Below, one piece after another: positions 28,947 to 38,579 of a stretch of DNA of 64,000 nucleotides. Origin of the DNA: Bin34 sp965219935 (GTDB taxonomy: Bacteria > Chloroflexota > Anaerolineae > Caldilineales > Caldilineaceae); contig CBDCOU010000003.1 of NCBI GenBank assembly GCA_965219935.1, forward strand, positions 2,542,001-2,606,000, given 5' to 3'. The first letter of the stretch is position 1; every line of letters starts with the position of its first letter. A model generated the notes under the pieces. It did not search any database. It saw only the letters and a program-made list of their open reading frames with translations, and was not told where the DNA came from. The translations under genes and the position numbers were made by a program.

Positions 28947-31574
28947 CTACCCCCTAAAGACAACATGTTCATCAGTGTACATAGGCACGCTGGGACAGTC
29001 CGGGAGCTCAACGCTAAGGGACAGGTTTGGGAAAAACAACCGAGGAAAGCAACCGGTCAACTGGTTGTTGCGGATATCCAAAGATTCCAGGTTGGTCATC
29101 CGGCTCCACTCGAGGGGCAGGGGTCCCGTCAGTTCGTTGCTGTCCAGGTAACCCCACTCCAGGCTGGCGAGTTGACCCCACTCGGGGGGTAAGGGTCCCG
29201 TCAGTCGGTTATTGGAAACGTTCAGTGATTCCAAGTTGGCAAGCTGGCCCCATTCAGGGGGTAGGGGACCCGTCAACTGGTTGCCGCCCAGGTAGAGGTG
29301 TTCCAGGTTGGCAAGCTGGCTCCATTCAGGGGGCAGGGGACCCGTCAGCTGGTTGTCGCCCAGGCTGAGATACTCCAGGTTTGCGAGCTGGCCCCATTCC
29401 GGGGGCAGAAGGCCCGTCAGCTCGTTGCCGTCCCGGGTATGGTACGGACTGCCACTCAGGTAGAGCATCCGCAGGCTGGTGAGCTGACCCCATTCGGGGG
29501 GTAGAGGACCCGTCAATTGGTTGTCCCACAAACTGAGTGACTGCAGTTTTGCGAGTTGGCCCCATTCGGGGGGCAGCGCAGTCAACCGGTTGAAATCCAG
29601 GTCAAGAGTCTGCAGTTGGGCGAGTTGGCCCAGCTCCGGCGGCAGCGCAGTCAACCGGTTGAAATCCAGGTCAAGAGTTTGCAGTTGGGTGAGTTGGCCC
29701 AGCTCCGGCGGCAGCGCAGTCAACTCGTTGGCTCCCAAGTTGAGTGTCTGCAGACCGGTGAGTTGGCCCAGCTCCGGGGGAATCGCAGTCAACCGGTTGA
29801 AACCCAGGTTGAGCGTCTGCAGACCGGTGAGTTGGCCCAGCTCCGGGGGAATCGCAGTCAACCGGTTGAAATCCAAGTTGAGCGTCTGCAGACCGGTGAG
29901 TTGGCCCCACTCAGGAGGCAGGAGTCCTGTCAACCGGTTGCCGTCCAGGTTGAGCGTTTGCAGATGGGTGAATTGCCCCCACTCGGGGGGCAGGGGCCCT
30001 GACAGCAAATTGTCGCTCAGGTCCAAGTATTCCAAAGCGGCCAAGCGTCCCGGTTCAGGCGGGAGCGGTCCGGTCAGAAGTTGCCCTTGCAAGTCCAGGT
30101 ATCGCAGGCGGGGGAGCCGCCACAGTTGCGGCGGAATCGTACCGGTCAGGGCACCCGTATCCGCCGGAATGCTGCCGCCTTGGTCCAGAATTTCTGCAGC
30201 TTTCATCCTGCGGGTCGGGCCACTGGGTTTGAACCAATATTCGCGGTAGCCCAAGTCCAGTTGTTCCAACCTGTGCAGTTCCCCCAGTTCCGGCAGGAGG
30301 GGACCGTTGAAGTGATACTCGGTGTCCACGCTCCAACAATGCTCGTCCGAATGCGCCCCCAGCCCCGTCACGCGCCCGTCCCCATCGAACGTCACGAACG
30401 CACCCACACGGATGGCCGGTAGCTTGCCCCAATACAGCGCCTCGCGGGCTGCACACTCGACCTGCCCGGGGGCCGGTTTGGCAGACAAGAGGGTGTTGCC
30501 GAACCAATGGCCATCCAAGATCTCCAGGACCGCATGGTCATTGGCGGTTGGGGTCGTACCCCAGACCGTGTCCAGACTGTAGGCCAGATATCCCACCCCC
30601 TCCACATGCTCATCGTCCACGTAATGCACGGTCCCTTCGGGCTCCACCCGCAACAGAAAGCGGCGGGGCTCGGGGTGGTCCGGGTCCGGCGTGCCATCGG
30701 CAAGCACCGGATGGCCCTCCACCGTACGCAGGATCGAATACGGCGGCCGGAAGCCCTCCGGGACGGTAAACAGAGGGGCGGCCACCTCCCGGGCCCAGTA
30801 CTGCACAGGGGAATGGGATGTAGCGAAGGTGGCCGCGGCCCGCGCCCCGGCCAATTGCAGTTCGTAGCGACCGTCCGCGTGCTCCATCCGGTTGTCGTAG
30901 ACCCCGGACACTGTCAGGGAGGGGGTGGGCGACGGAACCGCATGTATGAAGGTGGGCGTAGGCGTGACGGTGGGCGTGAGCGTGACGGTGGGTGTGGGTG
31001 TGACGGTAGGCGTGGAGGTGGGCGTGGAGGTGGGCGGCGGTGGCCCGAGGTCCCAGACCATGTGCAGGGCATAGGCGAGATGGCCCGCGCCTTCCACCTG
31101 GCGATCGTCCACGTAGTGTACGGCCCCGTCGGGCTCCACCCGCAGCAGAAAGCGGTGGGGGGAGGATCGTGCCGGGTCCGGGGTGCCGTCGGTATGCACC
31201 GGAGTGGCCTTCACCGTGCGCCGGATGGGATACAGTGGCCGGAACGGCTCCGGGATCGTAAACAGGGGCTGCGGCACGGTCCGCCGCGCCCATTGCTCCA
31301 CGGGGGAACGGGACGTGGTGAAGGTGGCCGTGACCCGCGTTCCGGCCAGTTGCAGTGCGTAGCGACCGTCCGCATGCACCGCCAAGTTGTCATAGTTCCC
31401 GGACACCGTCAGGGACGGTGTTAGCGCGGGCGTGGAGGCGGGCAACATCGGTGCCGGAGACGGGCCCTCGACAGCGGCGCGGTCCGACGGCAGTCCGACG
31501 GGTGTACGGGAAGAGCATCCGGCCAGACACAGGAGCAGGAGCAGGACGGCCAAACGAACGCCGGGGACGGGCAT
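28947..31574 (-). CDS. LRR lipoprotein with duplicated N-terminal domain (LRR-B)
   Basis: 875 aa from ATG 31574 (aligned with LRR-C; the frame extends further upstream). Lipobox LCLAGC with Cys20. Two copies of the unnamed N-terminal domain (about residues 50-180 and 235-370): SLTVSGNYDN...HADGRY...FTIPEPFRP...FLLRVEPDG; only the second has WGTTPTAND...AVLEILDGHWF. Between them lies a Pro/Thr linker (TSTPTSTPTVTPTPTVTL). Then VTFDGDGRVTGLGA and about 17 LRRs of types LTGPLPPEWGQL (24 aa) and TAIPPELGQL (23 aa), and a cap LTGCFPRLFFPN...LPDCP, probably disulfide-bonded. Exported and lipid-anchored; ligand unknown. First unit of the array. Confidence 0.88.
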   Translation of the reverse strand: MPVPGVRLAVLLLLLCLAGCSSRTPVGLPSDRAAVEGPSPAPMLPASTPALTPSLTVSGNYDNLAVHADGRYALQLAGTRVTATFTTSRSPVEQWARRTVPQPLFTIPEPFRPLYPIRRTVKATPVHTDGTPDPARSSPHRFLLRVEPDGAVHYVDDRQVEGAGHLAYALHMVWDLGPPPPTSTPTSTPTVTPTPTVTLTPTVTPTPTFIHAVPSPTPSLTVSGVYDNRMEHADGRYELQLAGARAAATFATSHSPVQYWAREVAAPLFTVPEGFRPPYSILRTVEGHPVLADGTPDPDHPEPRRFLLRVEPEGTVHYVDDEHVEGVGYLAYSLDTVWGTTPTANDHAVLEILDGHWFGNTLLSAKPAPGQVECAAREALYWGKLPAIRVGAFVTFDGDGRVTGLGAHSDEHCWSVDTEYHFNGPLLPELGELHRLEQLDLGYREYWFKPSGPTRRMKAAEILDQGGSIPADTGALTGTIPPQLWRLPRLRYLDLQGQLLTGPLPPEPGRLAALEYLDLSDNLLSGPLPPEWGQFTHLQTLNLDGNRLTGLLPPEWGQLTGLQTLNLDFNRLTAIPPELGQLTGLQTLNLGFNRLTAIPPELGQLTGLQTLNLGANELTALPPELGQLTQLQTLDLDFNRLTALPPELGQLAQLQTLDLDFNRLTALPPEWGQLAKLQSLSLWDNQLTGPLPPEWGQLTSLRMLYLSGSPYHTRDGNELTGLLPPEWGQLANLEYLSLGDNQLTGPLPPEWSQLANLEHLYLGGNQLTGPLPPEWGQLANLESLNVSNNRLTGPLPPEWGQLASLEWGYLDSNELTGPLPLEWSRMTNLESLDIRNNQLTGCFPRLFFPNLSLSVELPDCPSVPMYTDEHVVFRG

Positions 31575-31608
31575 GGTCGATACAGCGGGGCGGGGTGACA
31601 TCAGGTTC

Positions 31609-31614
31609 ACGATA
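31609..31614 (-). promoter_or_regulatory. Conserved GGGTATCGTG element upstream of LRR-B
   Basis: TATCGT within GGGGTATCGTG, about 35 nt before the LRR-B start. The same element occurs at similar distance before LRR-C, -G and -H. Could be a -10 box or regulator site; no clear -35. Confidence 0.35.
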
Positions 31615-31780
31615 CCCCATCCGGCAACCGGCAGGGGTAGACCACCATTGGCAACCGGCACACCACCCGGCGCCTCCCGGGAGCGTACGGTCTGTCCGGT
31701 CCGACCGCCGAAAACCGGGTGCCACCGTCGGGTGGTGCCCGGCCGTTGATCGAAACCGAATCGGAACGGACACCCCCAGA

Positions 31781-31824
31781 CCCGACTGAGCCCTTCTCGG
31801 CATGGGGGAAAGGGCTCAGTCGGG
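31781..31824 (-). terminator. Strong hairpin straddling the LRR-C stop codon
   Basis: CCCGACTGAGCCCTT (31781-31795) and AAGGGCTCAGTCGGG (31810-31824) are perfect 15-bp inverted repeats with a 14-nt loop. The LRR-C stop codon lies inside the arm. There is no U-run; it may protect the mRNA 3' end or act as a factor-dependent terminator before LRR-B. Confidence 0.5.
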
Positions 31825-34554
31825 ACAGCGCGGGAGATCGATGTTGACAGCGATTGCCGGGGATACCTTGTAACAACCGGTCAACCGGTTGCCGTCCAGG
31901 CCCAGCACCTGCAGGCTGGTGAGCTGGCTCCACTCGGGGGGCACAGGTCCCGTCAGCCGGTTGCGGCTCAGGCTGAGATGCTGCAGGCTGTCCAGTTGAC
32001 TCCATTCGGGCGGCAACGGACCTGTCAACTGGTTGTATTCCAGATCGAGCTTCTGCAGGCTGTCGAGTTGGCCCCATTCGGGTGGCAGCGGACCCGTCAG
32101 CCGATTGCCGTGAAGATAGAGCCACAGCAGGCTGTCCAGTTGACCCCATTCAGGCGGCAACGGACCCGTCAGCTGGTTGCCGGGCGGGCCCGGTGGCGGA
32201 TACGTGTGACGAGACAGGTTAAGCATCTGTAGGCTGCCCAGTTGACCCCATTCGGGCGGCAGCGGACCTGTCAACTGGTTGTATTCCAGATCGAGCTTCT
32301 GCAGGCTGTCGAGTTGGCCCCATTCGGGCGGCAGCGGACCCGTCAGCTGGTTGCGGGACAGGTCGAGTGTATGCAGGCTGGTGAGTTGGCCCCATGCAGG
32401 AGGCAGCGAACCCGTCAACCCATTGGCGTACAGGTCGAGCGTCTGCAGGTTGGCGAGTTGGCCCCATTCGGCAGGCAGGGGACCCGTCAGTCGGTTGAGG
32501 TCAAGAAACAATGTCTGCAAGTGGGTAAGTTGACCCCACTCGGGAGGGAGGAGTCCGGATAGCCCGATGTTGTTTAGGTGCAGGTCGCGCAGGTTGGTGA
32601 GTCGGCCCCATGCAGGAGGCAGAGGGCCCGTCAGCCAGTTTTCGCGCAGGTCCAGATGCTCCAGATGGACCAAGTGCCCGATGGCGGGAGGCAAGGGTCC
32701 CGTCAGCCAGTTGTAGCTCAGATCCAGGTGTTTCAGGTTGATTGGGTGCCCGATGGCGGGAGGCAGGGAGCCCGTCAGCCAGTTGTCGCGCAAGTCCAGG
32801 TACTCCAGGTTGACCAGGCTCCCGATGGCGGGGGGCAGGGGCCCCGTCAACAGGTGCCCCGCCAAGTCCAGGTGACGAAGGCTGTTCAGCTGCCCCAATT
32901 GAGGCGGGATCGCACCGGTCAGGTGACCCACTTCCGGCCATACCAAGTGGTCCGGCACGTCCTCCCGGCTCAACCACGTCGATAACCACTCCAGGGCCTG
33001 TAGGCTGTCCTTCGTCGTCATGTCCGCCCACTCCAGGGCCTGTAGGTTGTCCTTCGTCGTCATGTCCGCCCTCTTCGGAAATGACCGAATCCCAATGCAA
33101 CGCACCCATCCATAGTCACACTCGATTCGCCGTTTGGCATGGGCTGCGTACCGACCATCCCGCCCCTTGTACGACAGGGGGTGGAAATAGCCCAGGTCCA
33201 GCTGTTCCAGCCAGTGGAGCTGTCCCAGTTCCGGCAGGAGGATCCCGCTAAGGGCATGGCCGGGAGCACCCAGTTCCGTCACACGTCCCGCCCCATCCAG
33301 GGTCACGAAAGCGCCGGCCCGGTGGGCGGGCACCAACTTCTCGTCCCCCCACGCGTCCACGATGGTCTGTTCGGGAACCTCCCACTGCACGGGGGGCGGT
33401 TCGGCAGACAGGAGGGTCCTGCGGAACCAGTGGCGGTCCAGGATCTCGAGGACGGCGCGGTCGTTGGCGGCCGGGGTCGTGCCCCAGACGGTGTCCAGCA
33501 GGTAGGCCAGGTATCCCACTCCCTCCACATGGCTGTCGTCCACGTAGTGCACATCACCGTCGGGCTCCACCCGCAACAGAAAGCGGCGGGGTTCCCATTG
33601 GTCCGGATCCGGACTGCCGTCGGCAAGCACCGGAGTGCCCACCACCGTGCGCAGGATCGAATACGGCGGACGGAAGCCCTCCGGGACGGTAAACAGGGGT
33701 GGCGGCACCTCCCGGGCCCAGTACTGCACGGGGGAACGGGACGTGGAGAAAGTGGCCGCTACCCGCGCCCCGGCCCGCTGCAGGGCGTAGCGACCGTCCG
33801 CATGCTCCGCCAGGTTGTCATACACCCCGGCCCACGTCAGGGAGGGGGTCGGCGACGGAACCGCATGTACGAAGGTGGGTGTGGGCGTGGGCAATGAAGG
33901 CGGTGTGGGTGTGAAAGTGGGTGTAAAGGTGGGTGTGGCTGTGGCCGTGGAGGTGGGTGTGGGTGTCGAGGTGGGAGCCAGTGATGGCGGTGGCGCGGTG
34001 TCCCAGACAGTGTGCAGGACGTAGGCCAGGTGACCCGCGCCGTCCACCAGGCTGTTGTCCAAATAATGCACGCCTCCGTCGGGGTCCACCCGCAGCAGGA
34101 AGCGGTGGGGGGCCGTCCGCGCCGGGTCCGGGGGGCCGTCGGCATGCACCGGGGTGCCCTCCACCATGCGCCGAATGGAATACGGCGGCCGGAACGGCGC
34201 CGGGATCGTGAACAGGGGCTGCGGCACGGTCTGCCGCACCCAGTGCTCCACGGGGGAACGGGAGGTGGCGAAGGTGGCCGCGACCCGCGTCCCGGCCAGC
34301 TGCAGTTCGTAGCGACCGTCCGCGTGCACCGCCGGGTAGTCATAGTCCCCGGACACCGTCAGGGAAGGCGTCGGTGTGGGGGTGAAGGCAGGTGTCGGGG
34401 TGGCGGTAGACGTGGCGGCGGGCTCCGTCGGAGACGGGGACGGGCCCTCGGCAGCGGCGCGGTCCGGCAAGGGTTCGCCGGGTGTACGGGAAGTGCATCC
34501 GGCCAGACACAGGAGCAGGAGCAGGGTGGCCAGGCGAACGCCGGGGACGGGCAT
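31816..34554 (-). CDS. LRR lipoprotein with duplicated N-terminal domain (LRR-C)
   Basis: 912 aa, ATG 34554, no alternative nearby. Lipobox LCLAGC. N-terminal domain copy 1 (SLTVSGDYDYPAVHADGRY), Pro/Thr linker (TPTPTSTATATPTFTPTFTP), copy 2 with WGTTPAANDRAVLEILDRHWF. Then VTLDGAGRVTELGAP and an unusual insert with two copies of ADMTTKD(N/S)LQALEW, followed by about 17 LRRs (LTGPLPPEWGQLDSL type) and the short cap LTGCYKVSPAIAVNIDLPRCPD. Ends within a strong hairpin. Divergent from an M23 remnant at 34750. The closest relatives in the window are LRR-B and LRR-E. Confidence 0.9.
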   Translation of the reverse strand: MPVPGVRLATLLLLLCLAGCTSRTPGEPLPDRAAAEGPSPSPTEPAATSTATPTPAFTPTPTPSLTVSGDYDYPAVHADGRYELQLAGTRVAATFATSRSPVEHWVRQTVPQPLFTIPAPFRPPYSIRRMVEGTPVHADGPPDPARTAPHRFLLRVDPDGGVHYLDNSLVDGAGHLAYVLHTVWDTAPPPSLAPTSTPTPTSTATATPTFTPTFTPTPPSLPTPTPTFVHAVPSPTPSLTWAGVYDNLAEHADGRYALQRAGARVAATFSTSRSPVQYWAREVPPPLFTVPEGFRPPYSILRTVVGTPVLADGSPDPDQWEPRRFLLRVEPDGDVHYVDDSHVEGVGYLAYLLDTVWGTTPAANDRAVLEILDRHWFRRTLLSAEPPPVQWEVPEQTIVDAWGDEKLVPAHRAGAFVTLDGAGRVTELGAPGHALSGILLPELGQLHWLEQLDLGYFHPLSYKGRDGRYAAHAKRRIECDYGWVRCIGIRSFPKRADMTTKDNLQALEWADMTTKDSLQALEWLSTWLSREDVPDHLVWPEVGHLTGAIPPQLGQLNSLRHLDLAGHLLTGPLPPAIGSLVNLEYLDLRDNWLTGSLPPAIGHPINLKHLDLSYNWLTGPLPPAIGHLVHLEHLDLRENWLTGPLPPAWGRLTNLRDLHLNNIGLSGLLPPEWGQLTHLQTLFLDLNRLTGPLPAEWGQLANLQTLDLYANGLTGSLPPAWGQLTSLHTLDLSRNQLTGPLPPEWGQLDSLQKLDLEYNQLTGPLPPEWGQLGSLQMLNLSRHTYPPPGPPGNQLTGPLPPEWGQLDSLLWLYLHGNRLTGPLPPEWGQLDSLQKLDLEYNQLTGPLPPEWSQLDSLQHLSLSRNRLTGPVPPEWSQLTSLQVLGLDGNRLTGCYKVSPAIAVNIDLPRCPD
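32987..33070 (-). repeat. 42-bp tandem duplication inside LRR-C
   Basis: Two adjacent 42-bp units differing at about one or two bases, encoding ADMTTKDNLQALEW and ADMTTKDSLQALEW. In-frame, not part of the LRR pattern; a recent duplication. Confidence 0.85.
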
Positions 34555-34589
34555 GGTCGATACAGCGGGGCGGAGTGACGGTCAGGTTC

Positions 34590-34595
34590 ACGATA
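34590..34595 (-). promoter_or_regulatory. Conserved GGGTATCGTG element upstream of LRR-C
   Basis: Same TATCGT element and spacing as before LRR-B; the surrounding ~70 bp are nearly identical between the two genes. Confidence 0.35.
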
Positions 34596-34749
34596 CCCCA
34601 TCCGACAACCGGCAGGGCAGACCACCCTTGGGAACGCCTTGGGTATGGTTGGGAGGGTCCGGGTGCCGACAGACGGGCGACCGTTCCCGTTGGGGGGACC
34701 GCATTCGGGTCCGGACAGCGCTGTCCGGACCACGGCAAGGAGATCCAAC

Positions 34750-35115
34750 ATGACCGTTGCCAGCACCCGTCACGGCTTGAGTGTTTACACCGGGGTCGAT
34801 GATGACACGGAGCCGACACCGACAGTCGGTTCCGGCCACCGGGATGAAGGACCAAGGCCGGAATCTGGAGAAATACTCGATCAAGGTGGGCGACCGGTGT
34901 CCCAGAACCATCGGATCGGAGTGTCCGCCACCACCGCCCCATCTACCGTGTACCTCAAGGCCTTCGGGCCGGACGGCACAGTGACCGACAAAAACGAACC
35001 ATACCGGGGCGTTCACGCCAACCACATGCAGGACACAGATGCGGCCTCCTGCATTCTTGGCAGTCCAAACTTCGCCTGCTTCCTGCCGTCCGACATCCCC
35101 AGGCACCGACGATGA
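34750..35115 (+). pseudogene. M23 peptidase gene remnant (deleted core), unit LRR-C
   Basis: Open frame of 121 aa with AAGGAG 7 nt before its ATG. It keeps the conserved leader (MTVASTRHGLSVYTG) and the C-terminal tail (YLKAFGPDGTVTD; SPNFACFLPSD) of the M23-like genes of this array but lacks the core with HxGxD and HTYAH. The HLHVHL metal motif is replaced by STVYLKA. It cannot be an active M23 enzyme. Divergent from LRR-C. Confidence 0.6.
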
Positions 35116-35584
35116 AGGCCAGCACCGTCAAGCAGCGCATCGCCGACCTGCACGCCACCTTGACCGTCTGGAACGCGGGTGGAACCGGACCAGACGGATG
35201 CCCGAGGGCGACGCGCCCGACCGGTCCGACTGCTGGAAACCTGGGGGCCACCCGCCGGCTGCGCCCGGTCGCCGACCGAGATCGAACAGGGGTGAACGGC
35301 TACTCCATGGGCTGCCACCCTGTCTGGCATTTTGGTCTCCCGGGCCGAACTCATCCTGACCGAACATCCCCGAGTTCGGAGCCGTCATTCCGGATACCCA
35401 GGATCAGGGCTTGGCGATCGCTTGGCAGGCGGTGCGTTGCTACAGATCCCTGTACCCTTGACGGTGCTTCCCGCGCGCGGAGGTGGATGGGAATGCTCCG
35501 TCAGAACAAAGTACAAGACCTGATGGCGGACTGTCGACAGTCAAGTTTCGTTTTCTTTTGGAAAGCCCTTGGGCACAGAACCTG
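35116..35584. other. Region between M23 remnant and LRR-D end
   Basis: A plus-strand frame opens with ATG at 35112 overlapping the M23-remnant stop (ATGA; MKASTVKQRIADLHATLTVW), but its composition soon becomes unlike protein and it runs antisense into LRR-D. I see no recognisable gene. Confidence 0.3.
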
Positions 35585-37717
35585 TCATGGGTTTTTGCAT
35601 ACATCCAGGGACCACAAGTTGGTCAGTTGGTCGCAGGGCAAATCGGTCAACCCATTGCCACTTAGACGAAGTGACTGCAAGGACTGCAGGTTGGTGATTT
35701 GTTCCCAAGGCAAATTGGTCAACTGATTGCCATTCAGGTGGAGGGACCGCAGTTTGGCGAGTTGGCCCAGTTCGGGGGAGATTGAGGTTAACTGGTTGTC
35801 ACCCAGATAGAGTATCTCCAAGTTTAACAGTTGGCCCCATTCCGGGGGCAAGGACCCCGTAAGTTGGTTGTGTTGTAGTTCGAGCCACCATAGGCTGGTG
35901 AACTGGCCCCATTCAGGTGGGAGTAGGCCAGTCAACTGATTATGTTGCAGTTCGAGCCACTGCAGGGTAGTGAGTTGACCCCATTCGGGGAGCAGGGGAC
36001 CAGTCAACTGGTTGTGGGACAGCTTGAGTTCTGTCAGTTGGGTCAATTGCCCGAGTTCAGATAGCAGGGGACCAGTCAACCGATTGTGAGACAGCCACAG
36101 TGATTGCAACTGTGCAAGTTGGCCCCATTCGGGGGGCAGGGAACCGGTCAGCCGATTGTGAGACAGCCACAGTGATTGCAACTGTGCAAGTTGGCCCCAT
36201 TCGGGGGGCAGGGGACCGGTCAGCCGATTGCGAGACAGCCACAGTGCTTGCAACTGTGCGAGTTGGCCCCATTCGGGAGGCAGGGGACCGGTCAACTGAT
36301 TGACAGACAGCCACAGGGTCTTCAACTGTACAAGTTGGCCCCATTCGGGGGGCAGGGGACCCGCGAATTGGTTATGGGCCAACGATAGCACGATCAGGTT
36401 GGTAAGCCGGTTCCATTCGGGAGGCAGGGGACCGGTCAACTGATTGTCAGCCAACCCCAAGTCCTTCAATTGGGAGAGTTGCACGAACTCGCCCGATAAG
36501 CCTCCCGTCAGCAGATTGCCTGACAAGCGCAGGGTTTCCAGGGAGGCCAAGTTCGTTAATTCGGAGGGAATGGTTCCGGACAGAAAGTTGAGGCTCAGAT
36601 TTAGTTCCCGCAGGTGGATGAGCTGCCCCAACTGTGGTGGGATTTCCCCGACCAGTCCCAACAAGCCCAGTTCCCGTGCCCGTTCGCGGGTCACCCCCTG
36701 CCCAAGCAGTCCCTCCTTCTCCAGAAGCTCGTCATGGGAATCATAAGGACCAAAATTGTAGCGGAAGTCTCCTTCCAAGTTCAGGATTTCCAGTTGTTGA
36801 AGTTCCCCCAACTCTGCCAGTACGTAACCACCATTGAAAATGCTCCTTGGTGCTCCCAGTGCTGTCACGCGTCCCTCCTCGTTGACGGTAGCAAAGGGGC
36901 CTACTTTGTGAGCGGGTATGGTGATTCCCCAGCGATCCGTGTGCTCGGAAATTTCCCTCTGCACAGGAGGCGGTGTACTGGAAAGAACGGTCTCGCCAAA
37001 CCAGTGGCGGTCCAGGATCTCGAGGACGGCGCGGTCGTTGGCGGCCGGGGTCGTGCCCCAGATCGTGTCCAGCGTATAGGCAAGGTGCCCCACCCCCTCG
37101 ACATGGTGGTCATCCACGTAATACACGGCTCCGTCGGGCTCCACCCGCAACAGGATGCGACGGAGTTCGGTCTGCTCCCGGTCCGGGCTACCGTCGGCGT
37201 GTACCGGCCGGCCCTCCACCGTGCGCAGGACAGGATACGGCGGTCGGAACGGTTCCGGGACGGTGAACAGGGGTTGCGGCACCGCACGCGCCCAATGCTG
37301 CACAGGGGAACCGGTGGTAGAGAAGCTGGCCGCGACCCGTGCCCCGGACAGCTGTAGTTCGTAGCGGCCGGCCGCGTGTTCCGCCAGATTTCCGTACTCG
37401 CCCGACACCGTCTGAGAGGGCGTCGGCGTCGGCGGTCCCGTCAACGTGGGCGTAGGTATCGGTGTCGGCGACGGCACTGGGGTCGGCGACGGCACTGGGG
37501 TCGGCGGTGACGGTGTGAAGGTCGGAGATGGGGAAGAGTCAGGTGTGAATGTGGGCACCGCCGATACCGGTGCTGGAGACGCGACATCGGCGCGAACCGT
37601 TCCCGTGCTATCGGACGTCCGGGGGGCGCATCCGGCCAGGCACAGGAGCAACAGCCCCGCCAACATCGGCCGGCTCAGGCAATGTCGGAATGCGCCGGCC
37701 GGTTCGGAGACAGACAT
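35585..37717 (-). CDS. LRR lipoprotein with single N-terminal domain (LRR-D)
   Basis: 710 aa from ATG 37717 (the frame continues 49 codons upstream without signal-like sequence). Lipobox LCLAGC around residue 30, then a Pro/Thr linker with PVPSPTPVPSPTPIP and one N-terminal domain (QTVSGEYGNLAEHAAGRYEL ... WGTTPAANDRAVLEILDRHWF). LRRs start after VTALGAPRSIFNGG; about 15 units, many LTGPLPPEWGQLAQLQSLWL. The C-terminus is different from its paralogs: NGLTDLPCDQLTNLWSLDVC, without the LTGC...DLPxCP cap, so the 3' end may have been replaced or lost. Divergent from the M23 remnant at 37910. Confidence 0.88.
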   Translation of the reverse strand: MSVSEPAGAFRHCLSRPMLAGLLLLCLAGCAPRTSDSTGTVRADVASPAPVSAVPTFTPDSSPSPTFTPSPPTPVPSPTPVPSPTPIPTPTLTGPPTPTPSQTVSGEYGNLAEHAAGRYELQLSGARVAASFSTTGSPVQHWARAVPQPLFTVPEPFRPPYPVLRTVEGRPVHADGSPDREQTELRRILLRVEPDGAVYYVDDHHVEGVGHLAYTLDTIWGTTPAANDRAVLEILDRHWFGETVLSSTPPPVQREISEHTDRWGITIPAHKVGPFATVNEEGRVTALGAPRSIFNGGYVLAELGELQQLEILNLEGDFRYNFGPYDSHDELLEKEGLLGQGVTRERARELGLLGLVGEIPPQLGQLIHLRELNLSLNFLSGTIPSELTNLASLETLRLSGNLLTGGLSGEFVQLSQLKDLGLADNQLTGPLPPEWNRLTNLIVLSLAHNQFAGPLPPEWGQLVQLKTLWLSVNQLTGPLPPEWGQLAQLQALWLSRNRLTGPLPPEWGQLAQLQSLWLSHNRLTGSLPPEWGQLAQLQSLWLSHNRLTGPLLSELGQLTQLTELKLSHNQLTGPLLPEWGQLTTLQWLELQHNQLTGLLPPEWGQFTSLWWLELQHNQLTGSLPPEWGQLLNLEILYLGDNQLTSISPELGQLAKLRSLHLNGNQLTNLPWEQITNLQSLQSLRLSGNGLTDLPCDQLTNLWSLDVCKNP
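37464..37499 (-). repeat. 18-bp perfect tandem repeat in the LRR-D Pro/Thr linker
   Basis: GTCGGCGACGGCACTGGG twice, encoding alternating Pro-Val-Pro-Ser-Pro-Thr. Length of such linkers differs between paralogs, as expected from slippage. Confidence 0.8.
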
Positions 37718-37759
37718 GTCGCGGTATTCGATGTACGGGGACCTTGAAGCCAATCCCGG

Positions 37760-37765
37760 ATTGTA
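37760..37765 (-). promoter_or_regulatory. TACAAT box upstream of LRR-D
   Basis: TACAAT in the conserved context GTACAATCCGGGAT, about 43 nt before the LRR-D start; also present before LRR-E. A -10 box is likely, -35 unclear. Confidence 0.4.
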
Positions 37766-37909
37766 CGCTGGCAGGACCCTGGCCGTGCTCCAAGTATGCG
37801 GCGAGTCTGGATCCGGTTCGGCCCGGCTCCAAACTGAATGCAGTTCCCGCTTGCAGGGCTGCATTCACCCCCGGACAATTCTGTCTAGACCACGGCAAGG
37901 AGGCCCAAC

Positions 37910-38404
37910 ATAACCGTTGCCAGCACCCGTCACAGCCTGAACGGGACCGATGATGACATTGGGGCCGACACTGCCGACATCCGGTACCTATACCAGCCCG
38001 TGTCTGAGACGCTTCTTACCCACAACGTCTTCAACGACGCGATCGCGGGACACTGCCATCCATATGCAATGCTCCGGTCATGAAAGCATCGACTTCGCCT
38101 CTGTGGTCGGCACCGAGGTCGGGGCCATGTACAGCGGCGTGGTGGCCCAATGGGTTTCAAATGGTTCTGGAAAGCCCTGTGGCAACCGCGCCACCACCCG
38201 CACCGGCGCGGCTCCAGCCACCGGTGCCGGCTTCGAGCACACCAACGCGCACTGCATTCCACGGAAGGAAGTCTCAAGGGGGACGGCTCTGTGGCCAAGG
38301 GCGGAGCGATCGGCACCTCGAACGATACCGGCACCAACGCAGGCTATTGGCACGTGCGCGTCAAGGCCTGCGGGCCAGACGGCACAGTGGACCCATGCAA
38401 ATAA
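37910..38404 (+). pseudogene. M23 peptidase gene remnant (start lost), unit LRR-D
   Basis: The position of the paralogs' ATG is ATA here, with the AAGGAG and following bases (ACCGTTGCCAGCACCCGTCAC) conserved. Downstream, pieces of the M23 core appear in different frames: SGHESIDFASVVGTEVGAMY, GAGFEHTNAH and WHVRVKACGPDGT, where HLHVHL has become YWHVRV. Multiple frameshifts and lost metal ligands. Confidence 0.65.
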
Positions 38405-38579
38405 ACCGGACCGCCGACAACAAACGGTCACGGATGCAGCCTCCCGGCACGAATCATTTCACCACGGCCCCATCTGCAGAGGAATGTATCTGCCGACGGA
38501 GAATGTGCGCGCAGTGGTGACTGGACGGGACGGCCGGCGTTCGGGCGCATACCGCCCCCTCGACTGCAGGGCTTCCCGG

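Noticed and set aside
34639..34750. Upstream extension of the M23 remnant frame
   Set aside because: The conserved AAGGAG and ATG at 34750 show the true start; the extension is non-coding spacer.
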